From Azolla caroliniana (lineage: Eukaryota > Polypodiophyta): 64,000 nt of DNA. Below are positions 1 to 11,390 of this stretch, piece by piece. The position numbers were made by a program, and so were the translations under genes. The notes below the pieces were generated by a model. It ran no database searches. It saw only the letters and a list, made by a program, of their open reading frames with translations, and was not told the origin of the DNA. Positions within the stretch are counted from its first letter, which is position 1. Each line of letters opens with the position of its first letter. The stretch spans positions 4,588,001-4,652,000 of the forward strand of contig JBHGNT010000013.1 in assembly GCA_043228905.1 (NCBI GenBank), read 5' to 3'.

Positions 1-672
1 GTTCGGGCCAAGAAGTGCCAACAGTTGAAGACTAGGAGGAGCCAACTGTTCGGGTCGAGTACCGATGGCTGAAGAGTCGATTGCGAGAATCGACTGGGTG
101 AGTCAAAAGAAAGCAGATCTAGGTCGAAGTCACGACCGACTAGTTGGGCCGACCGAATGGTCGATGACCAGGTCGACTAGTCGGACCGACTGGACAGTCG
201 ACACTAGAGTCAACTGATGGCTACTTATTATTATAGATAATAATAGTGGTGATGCATAGTAAGGGCTACATTTGTAAATAACTAATATTTTGTATTAGTA
301 TAAATACACCGAGGGCTAACAATGTATTACGGAGACATAGAGTAAATAGAGTGTGTTGTCGTGGAGCACGTAAGTCAAGAGAAGTGAGAGAAGAGACAGA
401 GAGAGACGGGCGCCATAGTTGTATTAGTAACAACAGACGCCAAGAGCCCTATGAGGGCTGATACACTCCGCACACAGAGTGTTGTACTCTGGTCTCTCCA
501 TTGTATATCCATTGTGTATCCATTGTATAGTGAAGTTTTGTTCTCCGTGGTTTTCTCCCGTTACAGGGTTTCCACATTAAATCTGTGTACACTGTTTGTT
601 TTTTTCTGTGTTTCCGAGTTGTGTATTTCAGCATATTCCTTTTCTTGTGAATTAATGATTCGTTTCTCAACA
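1..672 (+). repeat. Copia family A LTR (A1), cut by window start
   Basis: This is the right part of a long terminal repeat. It aligns by eye with the LTRs at 11779-12378 and 44220-44776: shared CGACTGTTCG-type motifs, a 'ttgtaaata' block, TATAAATA at 299-306, the 'gccaagagccctatgagggc' block and the terminal TCTCAACA. The LTR would supply promoter and polyadenylation signals for a copia element. The upstream end lies outside the window, so it is unclear whether this is a 5', 3' or solo LTR. A weak primer-site-like TGGAATTAGAGT at 693-704 lies 20 bp downstream, further away than usual. Confidence 0.75.
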
Positions 673-859
673 TATACTAAATTTAATGCAGATGGAATTA
701 GAGTAGCGTCATAAGAAGGCATTCGTCGACTGACACCAGAAAGGTGACGAGGAGTTCGGAATTCGGCAACCCAGTTTTGGTTTTTCAAACACAGATGGGG
801 AGCATGTCGGGAAAGCTCTAATTTCGGTGGATGGAACCCTATTGGATCACAAAGGAATT
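673..859. other. Leader-like or junction sequence, no gene seen
   Basis: This AT-mixed stretch between LTR A1 and the minus-strand remnant has no coding signal. It may include a few bases of family-A leader, given a weak primer-site resemblance at 693-704. Confidence 0.3.
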
Positions 860-2387
860 TAAGAAATCATATCAATTTCATGGCCTAAGTTTGCTTGAAT
901 GGCCAATAGTTCCCTAGCCCTTTCCAATTCTTCCTCCAAAAATTTAATGCGGCTTTGGGCCTCCTCCAACTGATCGGTCGCTGCCGTCAATTGCTCTGTC
1001 TATGTGGGTCTGCTAAACAATTCCTTGTGTTCTCCTTCCACCCGATCAGCCACTTAGGTAACCTATGTTCCCAGCCATTCGAGCAATTGCAGGCAAGTCT
1101 CGTATTGTGTGAGTACAACAAACTATTGCACCGCCTCCAGCATGTCTCTTTGCTCCATATTCTCCCGCAAACTCTATGCACTGGTTCTTCTTTTGTTACC
1201 GGTTCTAGTTCCGGTCTTTCTTGGTTCTTCGGTCGATGCTTCAACTCATTCATCAGTTGTTTATTATGATCCGGTTGTGTTGCTCCCTCTGGCTCTAGTT
1301 ATGGTTGAACTGTCTCAACCATTTCTCGTCGTAGTGATTCTGCATGCTCCTCGGGCCTCGGTTCCACTACCGCTGAGCAGGTGATCAATGTACTATCCAT
1401 TTCTAGACCCGATCCATTCCCATGCTGCTCATCGTGATGTTTTCTAGGGATCTCTGAAGGATTTCTTCTTCTTTTGCCAGCTCCTCCTCCTCTAGGTCTC
1501 CTGGTGTGTTGTCTCTACCTGTTCCGACTTCTCGTGCTCGCTATCTTTCCTTCTCAGCTTAATCTGAATGGGTTTCGCCGGCCTAGTAGGTTCTTCTCTC
1601 CTTGGTTCTGGCATCGGTTTTGCTTGGCGGGATGCTTCTGCCGCCCATGGGGGGCTGTGGTTCGCAAGTAATTGCTACCGTTTGGATGAGGGTTGTGGCG
1701 TCCTTTCCGCTTGTGCCCGCTTCTTCAGTTTAATGGTGCATTGTGGCGGCGTGAAGATTGTTTGCCACTGTGTTACTCCGGTCCACACTTTCTTCCCGTC
1801 TGCCACCATGATTATGGCTATTTGCAGGGAGTGTGCTACAATCAATGGCCAATCCAAACACGCTATGATGAAGCCCGCTCGGTTCTTCGGCATGGTGAGT
1901 GGCCTGGGATGCACAAACTCGTATTCAAGCCGGATTCTGGCTATTTCCCAGAATACAACGTTCTCTTCTCCTTGCATCCGGTAAGATTTGCTTGCTATTG
2001 AGAACTCGCCTAAATACTCATCCAGGATGCCTGATGATGGGTTCTCAATCGACTAGAGTCCCCCGACGGAAGCTCGATTGTTGCCTACATTGTTGCTTCG
2101 AAGATGCTTTCAACATCGATCGTCTTCGCGACCTTCTCTGGTTCTTTATGTGGTTCCAGTTCAAATCCTTCGAGCCCATTCTGTTGTAGCCAGTCTTTCG
2201 ATTCTTCTGTAAGCGCCATCAATTTTGTGTTGTCTTCCGTGAGATTACCCCGGATAGGTGTTGGAGGTTCCTTACGACTGCTCCGAGTTGCTCGCTCTCT
2301 TTGTGCTCTTGAAAGTTTCCTATCTCGAAATGAGATTCCTTTTTGCTTCCGGTAACCTTGTTTGCCCATCTCGCTCTGAGCCCTCTG
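860..2387 (-). pseudogene. Decayed minus-strand ORF, gag-like, unknown family
   Basis: Reading right to left, a continuous coding sense can be followed with several stops and shifts. A basic, charged N-terminal segment (open frame 2369-2085) is followed by a segment (1977-1675) with the motifs NVVFWEIARIRLEYEF and GFIIACLDWPLIVAHS and a tryptophan-rich VWTGVTQWQTIF. A Pro/Glu/Lys-rich spacer comes next, then a C-terminal heptad-like coiled coil (LEEELERARELL, about 940-880). The globular segment followed by a coiled coil resembles retrotransposon capsid proteins, but I do not recognise the family. A divergent remnant on the other strand starts near 2459. No protease, integrase or RT is attached. 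Confidence 0.4.
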
Positions 2388-2458
2388 TCCATGCGTCGCT
2401 GCCTATTCTTGGGTAGTGTGTCCGCATGTCGTGGATAATTATGGTATGATTACGACGC

Positions 2459-3320
2459 ATGGTGTGCATTAAGTATCTGCCTTACGTCACATCTTTCCAC
2501 TTTCTTTTCCATCATTGCCATTTGAAATCTCGTACTTCCCGTTGTTTTGTTTGTTTTTTTTCGACATTGATCCAACAGTTGAAGAAGGAAAAGGAGGCCA
2601 TGGAGGACAAGGTAAAAATGGGCATTAAGCACATCCGGATGATTATCAGAGACGGAAGGGAACGGATGAGAACGAAAGTAGATGACTGTTCCGCGGTAGT
2701 CGGGAATCGGTGGTCAAAGCAAGCGGCTGAGCTCCATATTCTCCGTGTTGATGCCGAAAATCGGAAGGAAGATGACGACAATTTCTATAAGATGGATGAA
2801 GAAAGTATAATCACCATTCGAGAGGAGTTGTCGGAGGACGTCTATGTGATCATGGCCGAAGTATAGATAGACATTGTCCGAAAATTGCTCGAAGAATTTG
2901 AAGATGAATAATTGTAGGCCACACTAGAGTTGGAAGCATATGAGCAGGAGCGAAGGCAGAAAGAAGTCGAGCAGAGACCCGAGCAGAGACCTGAACAGAT
3001 AGATATTAGTGCTGAAGACCAGCAGGTAGAGTTGGGGACCTCAACATAGCGACAACCGCATTTAGAGCTAGAGATGTAGAGGATGGAACAGACAAAGACA
3101 GAGAGAACGGAACCTGAGCCAGAGACACAAGCGAAGTAGTTGGAGATGCAGCAGCAAACGGGGAGTGAGGAAGAGTAACTGAAACCACTGGACCAAGGCA
3201 TCCTTTACATACTTCACGAGGAATGAAGGAGCTGACTTGTGGGTTCGACGTGCAATGCACTGTCCACCGGCGTGCCATGTGTTGGCCGAAGAAGAGTATG
3301 ATCCAGAGGTGGAGGTGTGA
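2459..3320 (+). pseudogene. Decayed plus-strand coiled-coil ORF, unknown
   Basis: The first open block (2459-2866) is Lys/Glu/Arg-rich and looks helical (QQLKKEKEAMEDKVKMG). In the same frame the sense continues past 2866 through TAG and TAA codons, mostly where CAG would fit, into Gln/Glu-rich text such as QERRQKEVEQRPEQRPEQ. A one-base shift would carry it to a TGA at 3318-3320, next to a purine-rich tract and a promoter-like LTR remnant. It lies head-to-head with the minus-strand remnant ending at 2387. The function is unknown; it may be an accessory or structural ORF of an LTR element. Confidence 0.35.
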
Positions 3321-3551
3321 ATCGGAGGCCGGGGAATAATAGATAATGATAGATTAGTTGTATTAGGAAGTGACGGATCCGGATAGTTGTATTAATCTAG
3401 ATCCGCACCGTTCTATAATCGGGTAGCTGAATGAGGCACCCTTTTGTAATCTTACCGGATGCCTATATAAAGGATCTGGATGGATTGTATGTACATGGAA
3501 GTAATGCAAGTCTAGCCTAGGAGTAACAAAGAGGAACCCTTATGTTGATCG
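3318..3551 (+). repeat. Putative short LTR remnant with TATA box
   Basis: The segment starts TGTGAATCGG directly after a purine-rich GAGGTGGAGG (polypurine-tract-like), contains TATATAAAG at 3465-3472, and ends CTATCA where minus-strand copia I begins. Those are LTR-like features (PPT, TG...CA, TATA), but no second copy is present, so the call is tentative. Confidence 0.3.
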
Positions 3552-3552
3552 T

Positions 3553-4241
3553 CTATCAGTTTTGTAGCCTACCCAGTCGGCATCGGTGTACCCTTCTAGT
3601 CGAATTGGTGTGGTCAACTTGTAGAGGATGTCGTAATCCACGGTTCCACTCACATACCTTATGTAGCTCCTTCATGTCTTTCATTTCGAATCGACCTGAG
3701 AGAAGTTTTTTGATATGACTGATGTTGGCTAATTTCTCTCCTCCAATGACCAAATCATCAACATATATTAAAATCAGTATATGTCCTCTAGAGTCGCTCC
3801 GAATGAATAGAGAGTTGTCAGACTTCGACATTTTGAAGCCGATTTGGTAAAGATATTGGGTTATCTTCTAATGCCATGCTCTAGGGTGACTGCTTGAGAC
3901 CGTAGAGAGGCTTTTTGAGTCAAAAGATAACATTCAGATGCATACTGGACTTGAATCTGGGTGGTTGTACCATGTATACCCCCTGATCTAATTCTTCTTG
4001 GAGGAAGGTGTTCTTAACGTCCATTTGATGGAGGTGCCACACTTTTGCCGCTGCAAGCGCAATCACAGTTCAAATGGTAGTCATCTTTGCCACCAAGGCA
4101 AAGATCTCTTCGTAATCGACTCCGTGTGTCTGTGCATACCCTTTTGCCACAATTTGGGACTTGTACCAATTGACGGTGTAGTCAGCATTGTGCTTCACCT
4201 TGTATATCCACCGACATTCGATTGCCTTTTGGTGGGGTGAA
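3553..4241 (-). pseudogene. Copia I: RT and start of RNase H (3' part)
   Basis: The minus strand encodes reverse transcriptase of a Ty1/copia element: MSKSDNSLFIR, then catalytic YVDD in LIYVDDLVIGG, then RFEMKDMKELH. The frame then jumps directly to the RNase H approach (RYVSGTVDYDILY, EGYTDADWVGY), so roughly the palm-to-RNase H connection is deleted near 3660. It is the same lineage as copia J at 62174-63527 (also YVDDLVIGGE). The reading resumes on the far side of copia B at 9629. The left end stops abruptly at 3553. Confidence 0.8.
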
Positions 4242-4911
4242 TGTTAGGATTTCGGTCCCTCCAGATAGGATATGAGTACCTGGTAACGGAAGACCCGGTG
4301 TGAACTGGATGTTGAGTACCCGGCAACGGAAGACCAATATGAACCGGATGATGAGTACCCCGCAAGGAAGACCTGGTGAGAACCGGATGTTGCAGGCCCG
4401 ATGAGACCCTCTCACCGGATGAAGGGACATATATGTAAATATGTTCCAGAGAGCCCACTGGGGCTATATTTGTAAATAGCCCGAAATTCATATTAGTATA
4501 AATATGACCTAGGGTAAACCCTTGAGCGTGTGTGTATCATTGTGTAGTCATCAATTTGTATAGAGTTATTTTGTGTAATTGCTATACAAAGCGTAGCAGA
4601 AGCTAAGAGAGAGATAGAGAGAGACACAGTGTGTGTCTCTGTTGTAACCGCCGCCAGGCGAAGATTGAGAGCAAGAGGTCGTGGCCTCTGTGTTCATCTG
4701 TTGTATTCTTCTCTACATAGTGATAGTTGGAGTTTGGGGACTCCCGTGGTTTTTCCCGTTTTAGGGTTTTCCACGTTAACATCCAGTGCAAATCTCTTCT
4801 ATCTGTGTACCTACTTCCATTTCTCCATTTGTAATGTATTTGATTATCATTAAGTGATCTAAGTCTCGGTTGTGGGCCGTGGCCGAAGATTATCCCGCAT
4901 AGTTCCTGTCA
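4242..4911 (+). repeat. 5' LTR of copia B
   Basis: It runs from TGTTAGGATTTCGG to CCTGTCA. The first 200 bp hold a degenerate tandem repeat built from 'gagtacccggcaacggaaga' and 'aaccggatg' units. The promoter module follows: an inverted repeat GGCTATATTTGTAAATAGCC, then TATAAATA. Confidence 0.92.
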
Positions 4912-4914
4912 ATC

Positions 4915-4926
4915 TGGTATTAGAGC
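4915..4926 (+). other. Primer binding site (tRNA-iMet type), copia B
   Basis: TGGTATTAGAGC lies three bases after the LTR. It matches the plant copia initiator-Met site TGGTATCAGAGC at 11 of 12 positions. Confidence 0.85.
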
Positions 4927-4942
4927 GAAACGACACAGAAAA

Positions 4943-5725
4943 ATGGAAGATTCGTTGGGAGGTATGTTCAAGCTCACCGGCTCCAACTACTCAGTGTGGA
5001 AGTCGAAGATGAGGGACATTCTCGTGGTTAAAGATCTTTGGTTTCCGGTTCAATTAAGGGATTAGAGATCGGACAAGATCGATGGCACGATATGGGAGGT
5101 GATGCACATGAAGACAACGACATACATACGTTGCTTCATCCACATGAGCTTGTACAACAACTTTAATGAGGAGAGTAAGGCTCATGAGCTTTGGGAGGAG
5201 ATCGACATTATGTTCCAGAACAATAATGTTGTTAATTAGGTTTCGGTATTCCGGAAGCTAGTGCGGCTCCGGTACCAAGATGGCTCTAGAATGGTGGAGC
5301 ACATGAACGCCTTCCAGGGGCTGATTCACCAGGCAACATCGTTGGAAGTACCTCTCGCCGATGAGGAACTAGCATTACTCATGCTCGGTTCCCTCCTGGA
5401 TAGTTGGGAGACGTTAGTTGTCACTTTGGGCAATGTTGGGCCGGAAGGAAAACAATTGTCCCTAGCAAGAGTCAAGTCGAGCTTGCTAGATGAGGAGGCG
5501 TGTCGGAAAGACAATGATATGATCTCCGACTCCAAAGCGCTCCTTACCGAATCGGAACACAGAAGACAAAGGAACCGGAGTCCCTAGAACCGGCAAAAGT
5601 CGAGGACACGGTCAAAGTCAAGGGGAAGGCCCACTTGCTTTTACTGTGGGAAGCCGGGGCACTTCCAAAAGAACTATCGGCATTTCCGGAAAGACAAGGA
5701 AACCGATAATACCGATTCGAAGTGA
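4943..5725 (+). pseudogene. Copia B gag
   Basis: The gag starts with MEDSLGGMFKLTGSNYSVWK, the same start as in copias C, D and H. The body has the copia gag helices (NAFQGLIHQATSLEVPL, LLDSWETLVVTLGN) and an Arg/Ser-rich tail with a CCHC zinc knuckle at about 5635-5676. Its final Cys is replaced by Tyr (CFYCGKPGHFQKNYRHF), so nucleic-acid binding would be impaired. In-frame stops include TAG at 5063-5065. The start is the first ATG after the primer site and is conserved between elements. Confidence 0.85.
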
Positions 5726-5773
5726 TCACGGGACCGGAACGGCAATGACCAGAGAGGACCGGACCGGAAGGAG

Positions 5774-6052
5774 TTGATGCTCATCACCGAGAAGAGTGAG
5801 TTGAACCTTGTCAGCGACGAGACAACATGGGTTTTCGATTCTAGAGCGTCGTTCCACTTGTCCCTAGACCGGAAATGCTTCTCATCCTACACAACCGGTG
5901 ATCACGGCTGTGTCCGAATGGGGAATGAAGGTACATCCCGAATTATCGGCATAGGAGACGTGTGGCTGATAACACCAACCGGATGCAAGTTGCTGCTGAA
6001 GGATATCCGACACGTTTCGGATGTTCGACTAAACCTGATATTAGTCGGTTGA
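5774..6052 (+). pseudogene. Copia B protease region
   Basis: The block contains the retropepsin motif and downstream strands (CVRMGNEGTSRIIGIGDVW, LLKDIRHVSDVRLNLILVG). The catalytic D-S/T-G triad reads DSR in VFDSRASFHLS, so the aspartyl protease active site is broken at Gly. It is in the same frame as gag. Confidence 0.8.
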
Positions 6053-6148
6053 CTAGGTGATGAAGGCTACACGAGTAGCATCCAGAACAGTGTTATGAAG
6101 CTCAGCAAGGGGAGCCTGATAGTGGCTCGGGCCTAGAAGGTCAACACA

Positions 6149-7057
6149 TTGTACCTGATGAATGCTTGGTTATGCTGGGAAGAAGTGAACGTGGCATCCG
6201 ACACTGCCGGTGAGCTGTGGCACAAGAGACTGTATCACATGAGCGAGAAGGGGATGAGAAGGCTTGCCAATGACAACCTCATTCCGGTGAAAGACGTGCA
6301 TCTTAAGAAGTGCACCGACTGCCTGGCCGGTAAGCAAAACTGGACCTCCTTCCGCTCAAGGCCACCGATGAGACGTAATGCACCACTGGAGTTGGTGCAT
6401 ACCGATGTGTGTCAAGTGGACACGAAGTCACATGCCGGATCGCAGTACCTCGTGATGTTCATAGATGACCACATCCGGAAACTGTGGCCCACACCGCTGA
6501 TGACGAAGGATCAGGTGTTATCCGTTTTCAAGGAGCTCCATGCAAGAGTGGAAAGAGAAACCGGCCGGAAACTGAAGGCGGTTCGAGCAGATAACGGAGG
6601 AGAATACCGGGGGCGGTTCGAGGAGTACTGCCGCTCGAAGGGAATCCGGCTTGAATTTACCGTGCCGAAGACACCGGAACTAAACGGGCTCGCCGAAAGG
6701 ATTAACTGGACCATAATGGAGAGGGTCCGGAGTATGCTAGCACATGCTAAGCTACCCAAGACATTTTGGGCTGAGGCGGTGTCGACAACGACCTATGTGA
6801 TAAACAGATCACCCTTAGTACCCTTGGACAAAGACACGCCGCAGAGAGTGTGGAACGGTAAGGAAGTGTCTTACGGGCATCTGAAGGTGTTCGGGTGTCT
6901 CACGTACGTGCATGTTGCTAAGGACCGGAGAGAAAAGTTTGATCCAAAGTCCCGACCTTGCATATTCCTCGGATACGGCGATGATGAGTTCGGCTACCGA
7001 GTGTGGGATCCGATCGACAAGAAGGTTTTCCGGAGTCAAGATATTATCTTCATGTAG
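6149..7057 (+). pseudogene. Copia B GAG-pre-integrase and integrase
   Basis: This is a 302-residue open block. The HHCC zinc-binding domain is visible (LWHKRLYHMSEKGM ... CTDCLAGKQ). The DDE core has D in LVHTDVCQVD, D in VRADNGGEYRG and E in PELNGLAERIN. The copia-typical GYGDDEFGYRVWDP follows in the C-terminal part. The core residues look intact, but a stop at 7055-7057 and many elsewhere separate it from the rest. Confidence 0.9.
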
Positions 7058-7096
7058 GACAAGACCCTTGGCGACTGGGAGTCGGAGAAGAAGATA

Positions 7097-8170
7097 ATGA
7101 ACTCCGAGCCGACCGATAAGGATCGGTTCGATGAGATTTGGACCTACCCGGCTAGGAGCCGGTTGACACTCGAAGAACTGGCAGGTTACGGTCAAGATAC
7201 CGAAACGGTAGAAGAAGGAGAGGAAGTTGAAACCGGAACCGGGCAACACCCCGAATCAGATTCGGATGAAGAACAGACACAGGAGCCGGTTACCGAAAAC
7301 TGAGAACGGAGATATCCTCTCCGTGAAAGAAGAGCCCCCCGAAGATTTTTGGATGGAGAGCATGTGCTGCTGACTCATGAGGGGGAGCCGGAAACCTTCG
7401 AAGAAGCGAAGGATGACACCCATAGCCGCAAGTGGTTGAGTGCCATGCAAGACAAGATGGATTCCCTACATGAGAAGCACACGTATGAATTGGTCGAGTT
7501 GCCGAAAGGAAAGAGGGCACTCCGAAACAAGTGCGTGTATAAGCTGAAACCGAGAGATGCCGGCAACCCCCCAAGGTACAAAGCCAGGATCGTGGTGAAG
7601 GGGTTCCAACAGAAGAAGGGAGTGGATTTCGACGAGATATTTGCCCCGGTAGTAAAGATGACTTCCATCCGGATGGTGCTAAGCATAACGGCGAGCATGG
7701 ACCTCGAGGTAGAGCAGTTAGACGTGAAGACGGCGTTCCTCCACAATGATCTCGAAGAGGAGATCTACATGCAGCAACCGGAGGGATTTGTGAAGAAAGG
7801 GAACGAGCACCTGGTTTGCCGGTTGAAGAAGAGCCTCTATGGTTTGAAGCAGGCTCCCCGACAACGGTACCGGAAGTTTGACTCCTTCATGACCGATCAA
7901 GGGTACCACAAGACGCAGGCCGATCACTGCGTATTTGTGAAGAAGTTTGAAGGTGGAGACTTCCTGATACTCCTCCTGTACGTGGACGACATGTTGATCT
8001 TCGGACGAGACCAAGTCAAGATACGGGCGTTGAAGAAGGCTCTCAATCGGACCTTCTCAATGAAAGACTTGGGTCCAGCAAGACAGATATTGGGGATGCA
8101 TATCAACCGGGACTGGTCAAAGAAGCAATTGTGGCTGTCACAGGAGAAGTACGTGACAAAGGTGCTTTAG
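7097..8170 (+). pseudogene. Copia B linker and reverse transcriptase
   Basis: An acidic Glu/Ser/Thr-rich linker is followed by the RT: KWLSAMQDKMDSL, NPPRYKARIVVKGFQQKKGVDF, LDVKTAFLHNDLEEEIYMQ, SLYGLKQAPRQ and catalytic YVDD in LLLYVDDMLIFGRD. The fingers and palm are largely preserved. The frame is the same as gag and integrase. It stops at 8168-8170 before the RNase H. Confidence 0.9.
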
Positions 8171-8179
8171 CGGTTCAAC

Positions 8180-8955
8180 ATGTCAAATGCGAAACCGGTC
8201 GGATCGACACTCCCGGAAAATTGCAAGTTATCCGGTAAGCAAAGCCCGAAGATGAAGGTAGAGAAGACGGATATGATGAAGATACCATATGCTTCTGCTA
8301 TCGGGAGCTTAATGTATGCAATGGCGTGTACCCGACCGGATATCGGAGACGCAGTCGGAGTGGTGAGCTAGTTTATGAGCAATCCCAGGAAGGAACACTA
8401 GAACGCGGTAAAATGGATACTCTGATACTCGAAAGGCACCTCAAGTATGTGTCTCCGATTCAGCTCTGGGAAACCCCAACTTGGCGATTTCACCGATTCG
8501 GATATGTCGGCTGATGCGGATACCAGCCGGTCAACATCGGGGTATGTTATGACATATGCAGGGGGAACTATTTCGTGGCAGTCGAGGTTGTAGAAGACGG
8601 TTGCGTTGTCAACCACGGATGTGGAGTACATGGTGGCTGTGGAAGCCGGCAAGGAAATACTATGGATGAAGGACTTCATCGAAGAGCTAGGGATCCGGCA
8701 AGAGGAACACCGCTCTATTGCGATAGTCAAAGTGCCATCCACCTTGTGAAGAACGCAGCGTAGCATGCCAGGACGAAGCACATCCAGTGGAAGTACCACT
8801 GGATTTGGGAGCGAGTGGAAGATCGAGAGTTCGTGCTGACGAAGATCCACACAGAGGAGAATGGGTCAGATATGCTGACCAAGGTGCTGACACCCGACAA
8901 GCTGGACGCATGCCGGAAGCGGATCAGACTGACAACGCATCCCATGCCGGAGTGA
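8180..8955 (+). pseudogene. Copia B RNase H
   Basis: The RT/RNase H connection is recognisable (IPYASAIGSLMYAMACTRP). It is followed by broken RNase H motifs: SADADTSRSTSGYVMTYAGG, SWQSRL-stop-KTVALSTTDVEYM and a damaged DSQSAIHL. The domain has several stops and frame changes and would not be made. Confidence 0.8.
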
Positions 8956-8965
8956 AGGGGTAGTT
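8949..8965 (+). other. Polypurine tract of copia B
   Basis: The purine-rich run GGAGTGAAGGGGTAGTT abuts the 3' LTR. It would prime plus-strand DNA synthesis. Confidence 0.75.
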
Positions 8966-9628
8966 TGTTAGGATTTCGGTCCCTCCGGATGGGATATGAG
9001 TACTCGACAATTGAAGACCTAGTGTGAACCGGATGTTGAGTACCCGACAACGGAAGAGCCGGTGTGAACCAGATGATGAATACCCCGCAAGGAAGACCTG
9101 GTGAGAACCGGATGTTGAAGGCCCGGGGAGACCCTCTCACTGGATGAAGGGACGTATATGTAAATATGTTCCAAAGAGCTCATTGGGGCTATATTTGTAA
9201 ATAGCCCGAAAGTCAAATTAGTATAAATATGACCTATGGCAAACCCTTGAGCGTGTGTGTATCATTGTGTAGTTATTATTTTGTATAGAGTTATTTTGTG
9301 TAACTGATGTACAAAGCGTAGCAGAAGCTAAGAGAGAGATAGAGAGAGACACAGTGTGTGTCTTTGTTGTAACCACCGTCAGGCGAAGATTGAGAGCAAA
9401 AGGTCATGGCCTCTGTGTTCATCTATTGTATTCCTCTCTACATAGTGATAGTTGGAGTTTGGGGACTCCCGTGGTTTTTCCCGTTTTCGGGTTTTCGACG
9501 TTAACATCCAATGCATTCTCTTCTATCTGTGTAGCTACTTCCATTTCTCCATTTGTATTGTGTTTGATTATCATTAAGTGATCTAAGTCTCGGTTGTGGC
9601 CGAAGATTATCCCGCATAGTTCTTGTCA
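8966..9628 (+). repeat. 3' LTR of copia B
   Basis: It matches the 5' LTR from TGTTAGGATTTCGG to CTTGTCA, including the tandem-repeat block and the promoter module. GTGAA follows directly. Confidence 0.92.
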
Positions 9629-10585
9629 GTGAAGGGGGGACGAGATCACATGTCTCGTTCCTGGAGAATGCTTGCATCACTTCAACCCATCATGGGTCAT
9701 TACCAGCTTCGGAAAAATTTCCCGACTTCCGAAGTATTGCCACCTTTATCATAAAGACATAGTGATATGCCATGTAGTCATTGTAGCTGAGTTAGCTGAC
9801 TACATTCTTTACACGGGTGGACCGACGTGGTTGTTCACTTCGTTAATGTTTTCTCGACTCCTCCTGTCCTCATGATAGAAACATCCAATCCATTGTACTC
9901 ACTGTCTGGTGAGTGAGCCGATTCGTTTCCATCTGAGTCTTTGTACTCATGCATTTTGGCTCTGCCTTTGTCCAGTTTCGGACTTGGTCACGACATGCTT
10001 TGGTCGCTTGGGGGCTCGTGCGGTCCACTCAATCTAGTTGAGATTGGACTTTCCTCTGTTGTGAGCCATAGTCGATCATCCTCCTCTGAATTTATGTCGA
10101 AGTTTGTTCCTATCGGATCAGATGGAGTTGACTCGACCATGTACCAAGATGCCGATTCGTCAAATATGACATCTCTACTCACTTGAGTGAGTACCCTATG
10201 AGGATACATTTCTCCGACTTGGGATCATGCATTCATTAGATAGACGGCCATGTTCGCCGCTTCAGCCTAGTACGAATTTGGTAGATGTTTCTCATTCATC
10301 ATCAACCTTGCCACCTTGAGTATGTGTTGGTTCTTTCATTCGGCTATTCCGTTCTATTGAGGTGTTTGTCGGCAAGTGAACCCCCGCCGGATTCCTTCTT
10401 GTATGAAGGCTTTGGAGAAGTACTCTTTCCCGCCATTCGATCGAAGGCATCAGACGTACCGACTGGTTGCCTTTTCAACTTCGTTTTTGAATTTCTAGAA
10501 GTGGGAAAACACTTCGCACTTCTACCGCATAAGGAATATCTAGGTGTGCTTGGAGAAGTCATCGATGAACGTCACATAATACCAG
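9629..10585 (-). pseudogene. Copia I: integrase C-terminus and RT start
   Basis: The minus strand carries the end of integrase (YPHRVLTQVSRDVIFDESASW), an acidic linker, and the beginning of RT, where copia B interrupts it. The upstream integrase core is at 10350-10580 with DDFSKH-like text and stops. At 10586 the reading is interrupted by solo LTR N. Removing N with one copy of the duplicated bases restores RYYVTFIDDF, which confirms one gene. Confidence 0.75.
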
Positions 10586-11390
10586 TGTCGTGAAAATCCG
10601 TCAGTAAGTGTAGATCGTGAGGCAGAACCGCCGAGGTTCTGGACCCGAAGGATTTATGGCTTAATGCTTAATGCACTTTAAGCTTAAAGATGAGAGATTT
10701 CCCTCTAATAAGAGTAAATTGGTAGTATAAGAGATCTAATAATAGTTAATTAGATTTATGCATAAGCAAATCTTCGAGTAGGAGATTATGTGAGATTGAA
10801 TAATACTTAATTATTCTTATGAGCAAGAAGTCTTAGAGTAAGCAAGCATGAATAACACTTAATTTTACTTATACATAAGAAAAGTTTAAAGGAAGAGATC
10901 ATGAGAGAGGAAAGTTCATGGAAAGCTTTTTATTACTAAATCATCACTATAATGAATCTATTTTGTTACATGATTTTTTTTCTATCCCCGTTTAGGGTAT
11001 AAGAGTATGAGAGAGGAAACATAAATCTTTCCTTCTTCAAATCCCCTCCCCCTCTCTCTTAAAATAAGCTCTTATTTATAGGTTTAGGATTGCTTGCTTA
11101 CCTCCTTTCTTTCTTTTTCCCAAAAGTTTCTCTATATGAGTCGAGTTTCCTTTTTATCACTATTTCTGTTTAGGACATGCAAGCTACTCTTAGAAAGCTA
11201 TTTCTATATCCATCGCTAGCTTTTCTTTTCCTATCTTTTTCTCTATTTTTGTCTACTTTCGAAAACCGCTTCTAACTTTTTATCATTTCATTTATTACTA
11301 TAGTTGATTTAACAACATTAGTTTATTTGGACTACTATTTTATTCTCTTTTGAGGGTGGTTTCACACTATGTGTCAAAAACATCATGACA
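10586..11390 (-). mobile_element. Probable gypsy-type solo LTR (N)
   Basis: An 805-bp insert interrupts the integrase of copia I. Its ends are TGTCGTGA and TCATGACA, a near-perfect terminal inversion, flanked by CCAG (left) and CCGG (right), a 4-bp target duplication with one mismatch. Read on the minus strand it starts TGTCATGATG like the chromovirus LTR at 16771. It also has a promoter-like CTATAAATAAGAGC near 11070. No coding capacity is seen. A solo LTR is favoured over a MITE because of the size, TATA box and shared LTR start. Confidence 0.6.

Larger units (their letters stand above)
4242..9628 (+). mobile_element. Complete Ty1/copia retrotransposon B
   Basis: The element is flanked by a perfect 5-bp target duplication GTGAA (4237-4241 and 9629-9633). 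It has LTRs at 4242-4911 and 8966-9628, an initiator-Met primer site at 4915-4926, gag-PR-IN-RT-RNase H in the copia order, and a polypurine tract. Insertion was into the RT of minus-strand copia I. All coding blocks lie in one forward frame starting at 4943, broken by many stops, so it is complete but dead. The LTRs differ by substitutions and small indels (670 versus 663 bp), so insertion is not recent. Confidence 0.95.

Noticed and set aside
693-704. Primer-site-like TGGAATTAGAGT after LTR A1
   Set aside because: It lies 20 bp from the LTR end, and other family-A copies do not support it, so it is not listed as a feature.
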